From assembly GCA_964019415.1 (NCBI GenBank), contig OZ025881.1, forward strand, positions 1,602,580 to 1,666,579: a stretch of 64,000 bases of DNA, read 5' to 3'. The notes under the pieces are model-generated. The model was given only the letters and a program-made list of their open reading frames with translations. It was not told the DNA's origin and did no database searches. The position numbers were made by a program, and so were the translations under genes. This DNA is from Ianthella basta. Lineage: Eukaryota > Porifera > Demospongiae > Verongiida > Ianthellidae. Each line of letters opens with the position of its first letter. The first letter of the stretch is position 1. Below are positions 57,111-64,000 of this stretch, piece after piece.

Positions 57111-57586
57111 AGCGTACTAGAAGCAAACGCCCAACTTCACTGCCGGTTATGTTGTAGCTAAGTGTTGTCGCTACCAACATAGTACTGTAGTTGTGCTCGA
57201 AAGAGTAGCGTTTGGTAGTAAAGGACTGCTTTCTTTTGAGTGATCGAAAATACCCAGTGATCAGAATTACCCCGGGTTACCTTAGCAAAGAAGTCTTCTC
57301 ACGTTTTCTCCTAGGTGGACTCAAAATTGTCGACACTCACTCATTCCATACTTGTGCAATCCCATTCATCTTCCTTGGCATTTACATGGGGAGGTGTAGC
57401 AAACCAAGCTACCAAATAGCTAGCTAACTGGCCCAAAGGGACCAATTGTGGGAGTGACCAAATTCCCAATAATTAAGACTATGGCAGACCAAAACAGACC
57501 TACCTTCAAAATTAAGTAACGAACTAGAGAAGACAGGCAGTCAAAACATGCAATCGCGAGCACTCTATACTACCTGCACTGCTTAC

Positions 57587-57632
57587 CATATCTCTCTTCA
57601 GTGAGCTCGAGTGGATCTTTCATATACGCCAT
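57587..57632 (-). CDS. probable short first exon, paralogous to the 8.65 kb exon
   Basis: ATG 57,632 to donor ATATG|GTAAGC: MAYMKDPLELTEERY plus one base. Donor phase, the end motif (KDxxxxTxERxG) and flanking noncoding sequence (ACTCTATACTAC; TACGGTTCCCT) match the 8,648-8,906 exon. The next exon was not found. Confidence 0.35.
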
Positions 57633-58088
57633 TGTCGCGTCGAGAGGAGTAGGTATTTCTACGTCGGTTACGGTTCCCTTTACAGACACCTGATCAAGGT
57701 GGTGTCTGTATTAACTGCACTAGGCTACTGGACGGAGCTACTAGACTGCCGAAATTTCATGAATAGCACTGAAAAATGACTCCCAATCGTCCACCATCTT
57801 GATAATGCTATGTCAAAGGTCAAAGGTTAGCTTGATCATGTGATCGCTGGAGCCGTCTGCCAATGTATTCTTTCACGCTGGGTGGCTTCTCTCACAGTGA
57901 CATATTAAAATTCTTTGTATAGACGGTTGTAAATCAATGACAGTTTGCATTACCTCTTCTGACAGCTACTATCTATAGTGGTGTGTGAGATAAAAATGAA
58001 TACAAAAATTGAAATAAATAGTTCCTGTATATAACTAGACCCTGCCTGTAATTAGATTGACCCTTGGCCTCACTGGCTGGACTCCCTG

Positions 58089-58097
58089 TATATAAAC
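58089..58097 (+). promoter_or_regulatory. TATA box candidate
   Basis: TATATAAAC lies about 70-100 bp upstream of the duplicated secreted-protein start codons, and CCAATCAG follows at about 58,113. Position and match are good for a TATA promoter of a small secreted-protein gene; the gene behind it is broken. Confidence 0.4.
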
Positions 58098-58165
58098 AGC
58101 CCTCCAATCAGCAGTTCAACGTTTGAAGCAGTCAAAGAAGTCAAAGAAGTCACAGTCCAAGCCAT

Positions 58166-58457
58166 GTGCCAGTCTACCCCGCCACAATGCTCCTCAGTTC
58201 TGCCCTGATCTATGTCGGGCTGTACGTCTTCCTCCTTCAAGGAGAGGTTATCACTGCTTGCAAGCGTGATTCGTGCTATGATATCCTAAATGCCTGCCAG
58301 CCCACTGCTGAAAATGGGATCTACAAGGTCTCCCCCAATACGTATATTGTGACATGAAATCAGAGCGCTGTGGGGTGAAGGGGGGATGGACCAGGGTGAT
58401 TCAGACAGAAACAATAAAGACATTGCCTTGGAACAACTTGAGCTCTTCATCCGCTGA
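58166..58457 (+). pseudogene. secreted fibrinogen-like protein gene, internally deleted copy
   Basis: Signal-like start from ATG 58,166 or 58,187 (MLLSSALIYVGLYVFLLQGE, VITACKRDSCYDILNACQ), NGIYKV, then stop at 58,357 in that frame. The other frame gives YVYCDMKSERCGVKGGWTRV and then jumps, by a deletion of about 500 bp relative to 21,406-21,909, to DSDRNN...LEQLELFIR ending at 58,457. The one-base offset between the signal part and YCDM is shared with the 21 kb copy. Pseudogene. Confidence 0.75.
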
Positions 58458-59650
58458 CTTTTCAAATCTTCCATCCTGTTTCTAGCTTACTTGAACCAAA
58501 TATGCAACGCACATGTACGTACAACCATAGGCCCTATAAACTTGTACTAACTCACATGCACACACTTGTAAGACCCATTATTCTGACATTCGTGCACTAA
58601 ACATGCTGTAAACGAAAGTCTGTGTGCTGTGCAGTTATGATCCACTGTCAATTAATGTAGCAATTACCAGTCATGTCCTCTGAAAAGGTAGCATACCTTT
58701 CTCTGGGATGGGGAAGGGGGATTATGGGTGGTATCCACTGAAGTATGTAGTAACAATATTCATTGACTTCACCTAGCAAGAGTCCTTTCACTATAGGTAA
58801 GTCTTATATGGTAGGACACCTGGCATGTTCGCAGCAACCTCAGAACAAATTGGCCATCACAATTACACCTAACATAATTTGTATACACTCATTATTTTAA
58901 ATTAGCTGGTCACGATTTCTCAGACCTGGAGCGGAACATGCTTCAGCCATGCATTGATCACCACTGTGCATTAGTGTTGGGCCTACGTACGTCTCTGGAA
59001 TTAGTTTGCAGCTGTGGAGACAACTGAAACGTGCATGGGTGATTGGTACTACTCTGTCATTGAGGCAGCTGCAAACCAATCCAACATGGACGCACATACA
59101 TGTACATCAGTGAAGGGTTTGTAGGTACTGCGTATTCACAGCTACGTTAGTGGGCATCCAGACATTATCCATCGAAACTACCAGATTTTACAGTGTCCAT
59201 TTCTATTTCGTATGTCTGTTCATCTGGGCACACTAAACATTCAAAGGAAGTAGTGCTCCGATTAGCACTCACACACAGAATAAATAAATCGCACCAATAG
59301 TAGATAAGATCTCTTATCTACTCTTGACTGCACTCAATACTAATTAACTAAGAAATGACAGGAGTGTAACATGTTCATAGATGTCCCTGATGACAGCTTC
59401 TCTAATTAGCACTCACACACGAAATAAATAAACTGCACTTAATAATAATCAATTAAGAAATGACAGGAGTGTAACACACTGATAGGCTGCGCTGATGACA
59501 GCTTATACTGTACCTTCAACACACTTAGGTGGCAGTTCTCAATTCCTCCCTTGCTTGCTCTATGACGCCCTGCTTCCAAGCCTTATACTCTGCTGTGTAA
59601 GGTGAGTACAACACTTTATCAACCATGTAGTCACACTTGGTACGTTTGGC
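58166..59650. repeat. segmental duplication, copy 2 (partner 21,051-23,050)
   Basis: Direct-orientation partner. It includes the intact ORC6 last exon at its right end and internal short reduplications of the ACTCACACAC(A/G)(A/C)AATAAAT segment near 59,265 and 59,410. Confidence 0.85.
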
Positions 59651-61730
59651 ACTGCTCCCGCTACTGCTGGCACTGTCTGTGGGATGGTTCCACTGGGGCT
59701 CTGAAATGGGAGAACGCAAGGGTGTGCAGTGGAACCTGTCTAAGTTGGTCACTGTGTAAGGCAGCCACCTTTCTATAACAGCCAGCCTCCCTGGCCCTAA
59801 ATACCACTAAAATACATGCCTGGCATAACAGCCCAGGCTGCTCAGGCCATGGCCTGACCAGATTTTTAGGCCTGGCCATTCTTTTGCATAGCAAAGATAC
59901 TTGCTGGCCTGTGCATGTGGCCATCTAGGTAAAATTGTCTTGACATGGCATGACCACCTTTAAAGTGCTTCCTCTGGGCCTGAAACATTGCAATCTACCT
60001 CTGTAAGGCAGCCACCTCTTTATAAAGATCAGTTAGAAGTGGCCCACAGGTGGCTGTCTTAGACAGGTTTCACTGTAGTACATATACAGACTCCTTCCTA
60101 TGCTAATGAATACCAACACTCTCTGGTCAGGCCTACTCTCCTGATGGATCATTAAGTACATTCAATCACCTGTAAACCTCACATTAGGTGGACAAGGGCC
60201 AGACATACCCTCATCATCAGTGCACTGGTGGGAAGCACTAGACAACACTTGTTGCACATGTGAACACACAAGCACCAAAACCCACTTTGGCGAGTTGGCT
60301 TCTCAGAGGACAATTCGTCTTCGCCGTGCTCTGAGTCCCTGCTTCCCTTCACTTCTTCTTCTGCACAAAATACACACATTCTTCACTTCATACTGTATTG
60401 GGTACACCCTCCAACACAATATCTCCCACAGCTACCAAATTCAAAGCAACTGAGTGCTGTATCACTATATAACATCACACAGCTCCAAAAGTCAGGCATT
60501 AGTCCCAAATAGAGCTGTACACATGCATTACATGAAACGCTCCTTGCCTTTCTTCCTGGTTAGAGTGGGGATGCACAACTGCATCTTATCCAGCACACTC
60601 TGAAACACCATTGACGAGACACCAGAAGCGCTCACAAACTTCTTCTTGTCGACGCGCATCTTCTGATGCCTGCACACAATTAAGCAAGCCCATAGTTACA
60701 GAATTGGTAATTAGTGAACAAACATCCATCATGCCTAGCGCATGCACACATGCATGATCCATGCAAAGGTCACATGTACAACTTCGTGCATGAGAGAGCA
60801 TCAGTCAATACTCCATTTGGTAGCCCATTGGTTGTGGCATGACAGTGGTAGCTGAGGTGGACCTGCTCATGCACTGCACGGGTGCCCACAGCACAGCTGA
60901 GCACCTGAAGATCGCTGATTAGATAAAACCACATGGGTATACGTGCCTGCATTGCCATCCTGAGAAAAAGACCATTCTATCATGGTACTGCGTCGATGAA
61001 GGACAGTAGCAGCACTCACTAAGATGGTCTTCTTAATCTTTATCTCCCTCCCCCCCCCCCCCCCCCCTCTCTCTGTCATATGTGCATGCAGGTGTTGGCC
61101 TCTACTGCATTCACCTGCAAACTGTGTACAACGCTGCTACTGAGTACACTGGTGTTGAATAGTTAATCTCCATCCTCCTCGCTTCTGGCATATCTCGCTT
61201 CATTGCCTCCTTGTAGGCACTCAAGATGTCCTCGGCTTGTGGGGAGACATCAGAGCAACCAAATTTCACAGCAAGCTCCTGCAAACTGGAAGTGTCTCTG
61301 ACATCCAGCAACTTCTCCACAATCTGGTAGGCAGCCACGTAGCCCTTTGCTGGAACGCCAGCCAGTCTTCTGGCAAGATCCTGCATCACGAGTGCCAAAG
61401 TACACGCACCTATCTAGCTAAGAGCTAAGAGGGGGCGGCTGCTTGCATAAAAACTAAAAATACTTTGTTACAAATACAATATGAGTACACAGATTCGTAT
61501 TTAAAGAAACTGATCTTGTTTAAACACTAGCACGATGATCAGACCTTGTCAAAAGGTAGGCTGGCCGTTTTCGATGCAATGTCTAGACACACCACAGCCA
61601 AACACTGCGAAGACATCTGCCGAGACCAGTTGGAGCACTTGACCTCAAACATTCTGCAGTAGTCAATGGCTCGCTCTTGGGCGGCCACGGGAAGGCCAAA
61701 CTTCTTTGCTAGGACGCAAATTTGCTCCAT
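59525..61730 (-). CDS. ORC6: origin recognition complex subunit 6
   Basis: Five exons join in frame: 61,730-61,545, 61,380-61,115, 60,669-60,548, 60,360-60,286 and 59,700-59,525 (825 nt, 274 residues; human ORC6 is 252). Start ATG 61,730 (MEQICVLAKKFGL) is the first in-frame ATG. N-terminal TFIIB-like fold: ERAIDYCRMFEVKCSNW, AVVCLDIASK, LPFDK; second cyclin-like half: YQIVEKLLDV, LQELAVKFGC, PVYSVAALYTVC, VDKKKFVSASGV. The C-terminus YTAEYKAWKQGVIEQAREEL matches the conserved Orc6 C-terminal helix (YEEWKRKIL in human) that contacts ORC3. Nuclear, replication licensing. Intron 3 appears to use a GC donor (AAAG|GCAAGG). Intron 4 holds a MITE. Confidence 0.92.
59725..60077. mobile_element. MITE with AACCTGTCTAAG ends, in ORC6 intron 4
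   Basis: GCAGTGGAACCTGTCTAAG on the left and CTTAGACAGGTTTCACTGTAG on the right are inverted. The interior is made of GGCAGCCACCT / AGGTGGC boxes in both orientations. About 350 bp, noncoding. Confidence 0.65.
61050..61067. repeat. 18-bp C homopolymer
   Basis: Uninterrupted C run followed by CTCTCTCTCTG, in ORC6 intron 2. Length may be affected by sequencing error. Confidence 0.8.
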
Positions 61731-61889
61731 CTTTTTTCCCACTAGTGCCACGGCATGCCCGCCATTTTGAGTAACAAGCCACTCCCACTGGCAGGTTGCA
61801 GTGTGGATTAAGTACCTATAGCTACGTGGATATAGCTGTGCTGCAGTCTAAATACATTGCCTATTCTTTATACTCAGTGGGATATGAAA

Positions 61890-62005
61890 TACAGTTTAAC
61901 CTGTCTAAGCACTAAACATTGATTTTACCTCTGTAATGCGGCCACCACTCTATAGAGGTCAACTAACTGGCCCACAGGAGGCTGCCTTAGACAGGTTTCA
62001 CTGTA
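61890..62005. mobile_element. short MITE with AACCTGTCTAAG ends
   Basis: TACAGTTTAACCTGTCTAAG and CTTAGACAGGTTTCACTGTA are inverted ends about 116 bp apart; interior GCGGCCACC and CCCACAGGAGGCTGCC match the 59,725 copy. It lies between ORC6 and the forkhead gene. Confidence 0.65.
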
Positions 62006-62291
62006 CTTGGGTCCAGGAAGATTGATTGTTTTTATAAGTGGCTGCATTACACAGTGACCATCTTAGACATAGTCCACTTTAATTAGCTATATTTGTCCTC
62101 CATGCACCTGAATGGGTAGCAACATTTCAACTGTGTAATGTCATATTTCAGCATAATGGTGATAATTTGAATCATCATTACTAACAGTATTCATTGTTAT
62201 ATATTATCTGTTTTCTGCATAAATCGTGTATATACAGAGGATTGAGGAATATAATGAATAAAATCCTGATGGTTATCATTGAATTGCAGTG

Positions 62292-63290
62292 TTACGTCAT
62301 TTCTTTCAATGGATGTTGCTTATCTGCAGTTAAGCTTGGGTGCATGGCCAAGTCTCCTTCATACTGGTTCCACCATCTGCTGTCCTCGGAGCAACTAATG
62401 ATGTTATGAGCCATTCCATTTTCTTTCCCATGGACAATGCCTGCTTGGCTGGAAGGATACTCGTGGGCAACACTGTTTGGAGTAGGGTAGCGTTGAGGCT
62501 CTTCAGGAGACATGAGTGCCGGCAAATGACCAAATTCTGCAATGGAGTCACCGCGCTTGAACCTCTTCTTTCTCCTCCGCAAGCTCCCATCCATGAACAT
62601 ATTTCTGCTGGCTGGATCCAACATCCAGTAGTGCCCCTTCCCAGGCTTCCCCTGCTCTCGAGGGATCTTCACAAAGCACTCATTCAAAGACAGATTGTGG
62701 CGGATGGAATTCTCCCAGCCTTGCTTGCAGTTTTCTCGATAATAGGGAAATTGGTCCCTGATGAACTGGCAGATTTCCGCGAGGGTGAAACGCTTGGTGG
62801 GCGAACTTTCAATAGCCATTGCTATGAGAGCAATGTACGAGTAGGGGGGCTTGGACGGTTTTCTTCGGTGCTCCGTACTAATCATTTCCATTGGGGCAGA
62901 CTGCATCGCGTGATAGGGGGCAATGCAGAGCGGAATGGACGCGCTGGAGGTGGCTAAAGGAGGCGAAAGTAGCGAATTGTGATGTACGAATGAGGCCCTG
63001 GGAGCCACTCCAACGACCGGTTGTTGGCATTCTCCCGCTGGCGCCGGATAAGAGACAAGAGCGTAGGGGGGACTTTGAAGCGAATACTCATGAGGTGGCC
63101 ATTCTCCTGGAGTCGATGCAGGCGCTGGGCAGTGTGCGCGAGCAGCGCAGACTTGTTCTCTTCTACCCAGTAGATACGGCGCAACTTGGCGTCTTTCCCA
63201 TACACTTTCAGTCATAACCGCCGCGGGACGACAGCCGCCTGCCGAAGATACCTCAAATGGAGGTCTTGGGTGCCCTGCTGTAAGAATCAT
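62292..63290 (-). CDS. forkhead (FOX) transcription factor, single exon
   Basis: A 332-residue frame with the forkhead domain at about residues 147-246: [40 protein letters not shown], recognition helix [16 protein letters not shown], then [10 protein letters not shown] and a basic C-terminal wing RRRKKRFKR. This is a complete class I type domain, nearest in feel to FoxD/FoxE/FoxC-type factors; subfamily not certain. The N-terminal arm is Pro/Ala-rich with no motif recognised; the C-terminal tail is Ser/Pro-rich. Nuclear, DNA-binding developmental regulator. Start may be Met1 (63,290) or Met26 (63,215). Single-exon structure is common in metazoan FOX genes. Confidence 0.93.
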   Translation of the reverse strand: MILTAGHPRPPFEVSSAGGCRPAAVMTESVWERRQVAPYLLGRREQVCAARAHCPAPASTPGEWPPHEYSLQSPPYALVSYPAPAGECQQPVVGVAPRASFVHHNSLLSPPLATSSASIPLCIAPYHAMQSAPMEMISTEHRRKPSKPPYSYIALIAMAIESSPTKRFTLAEICQFIRDQFPYYRENCKQGWENSIRHNLSLNECFVKIPREQGKPGKGHYWMLDPASRNMFMDGSLRRRKKRFKRGDSIAEFGHLPALMSPEEPQRYPTPNSVAHEYPSSQAGIVHGKENGMAHNIISCSEDSRWWNQYEGDLAMHPSLTADKQHPLKEMT

Positions 63291-63734
63291 TGTAGCTTGG
63301 ACGCCGAGAATAGATTGGCTTGGAGAGCAGCTGCAATATCGCTTTTATTGCCGCTGCCGCTGTTCGCTGTACCACCAGGATTTCCCCGTTCTATTTTCAG
63401 CATATGACGTATGCCACAATTTCGGGGGCTGTCCTGCTGCTTAAGGAGAATTTGTGTTTTTGACGTTTTGACCTATCCGGAACTCCTGGGCCTTTCTTTC
63501 TCTGATGTAGTGAGCATCCTTTATAGTCAATGAAGGTGAGCAAGTAGGCCAAAGATGGGTGCGCCAGAAGCCTAGGAATACTGTGTCGAGTTGGGCCTGA
63601 GGGATCCATTTTGTTTGGTGCATGCGGGCCATTTGCCCGAATTTGTATTCGTTCGTAGGTGACAGACGATTCATGTTTCATTCATGCCTCGGACTAGTTT
63701 CATGTAGTGCGTAGCCTCTTACAGACATGATGTG

Positions 63735-63870
<136 letters not shown>

Positions 63871-63902
63871 CAGATACAGTCTACTTGTGTTAATGACATA
63901 GG

Positions 63903-64000
63903 ATGGCAGATGCTCCACAGCCAAAGCCGCGTCCAGTGCCAGCTCCAAGAAGGAATCTAACAAAAAGGGTCCCTCCCAAGCCAGACCTACCGGCTGAGTG
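63903..64000 (+). CDS. N-terminus of a proline-rich protein (truncated by window end)
   Basis: ATG at 63,903 opens MADAPQPKPRPVPAPRR, then NLTKRVPPKPDLPAE, and runs off the window. It contains overlapping PxxPxR/K motifs like SH3-domain ligands, as in adaptor and actin regulators. It is divergent from the forkhead gene, with the (GT)n array between. Too short to name. Confidence 0.5.
   Translation, partial: MADAPQPKPRPVPAPRRNLTKRVPPKPDLPAE

Larger units (their letters stand above)
55461..57284. mobile_element. 1.8 kb TIR element with AGGTAACCCGGGGTA ends and TA duplication
   Basis: AGGTAACCCGGGGTA at the left end and its complement at the right end, each flanked by TA. A second, partial end-like copy (GGGGTATTTCCGATCAATGG) occurs at about 55,682. 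No transposase frame is seen. The interior has been invaded by another element at 56,239-57,110. Confidence 0.65.

Noticed and set aside
62292-63290. Assigning the forkhead gene to a named FOX subfamily
   Set aside because: The wing sequence RRRKKRFKR fits several class I groups; a tree is needed before naming it.

Overview
The window looks like nuclear DNA of an early-branching animal, most likely a demosponge. The signs are animal host genes (a forkhead factor, an ORC6 with five short exons, a CYLD-type CAP-Gly domain, a TKL-type kinase), a secreted fibrinogen-like protein of a kind I associate with sponges and cnidarians, canonical GT-AG introns, and very many small inverted-repeat elements, LINE relics and dinucleotide arrays. 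The species is not certain. Nothing bacterial, no CRISPR array and no rRNA or tRNA gene was seen.

Layout. 1-10 kb is repeat-rich with no convincing complete gene: several MITEs, an array of diverged repeats at 4.7-6.35 kb, a 5'-truncated LINE tail and one probable first exon. 10-18 kb holds three retroelements: a broken CR1/L2-like LINE (minus), a decayed second LINE (minus), then across a (CA)n tract a third, APE-less element (plus). 18-23 kb has fold-back elements and a broken secreted-protein gene lying in a segment duplicated at 58-59.6 kb. 23.9-31.0 kb (minus) gives phase-consistent exons for a CAP-Gly + coiled-coil + kinase protein; its large intron is packed with MITEs. 32.2-51.7 kb (minus) is a long multi-exon gene for a large helical protein, tentatively RNF213/mysterin-like. 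One of its introns contains a nearly full-length LINE whose ORF1 has a PHD finger. 52-58 kb is mostly repeats, including one TIR element inside another. 58-64 kb carries the second, deleted copy of the secreted-protein gene, ORC6 (minus), a single-exon forkhead gene (minus), a (GT)n array, and the start of a plus-strand proline-rich protein that runs off the end.

How it fits together. Host genes from 23.9 to 63.3 kb are nearly all on the minus strand and are separated or split by mobile DNA. The best candidate for something undescribed is the CAP-Gly/coiled-coil/TKL-kinase gene, which joins a CYLD-like CAP-Gly domain to a long repeat coiled coil and a kinase with DYG in place of DFG. The second is the large RNF213-like gene, which shows only helical stalk-like sequence here and no recognisable AAA+ or RING part. 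The 21-23 / 58-59.6 kb duplication shows opposite decay: the secreted-protein gene survives better in one copy, the ORC6 last exon only in the other. All exon boundaries were read by eye from reading frame, splice dinucleotides and phase, so single boundaries may be wrong.
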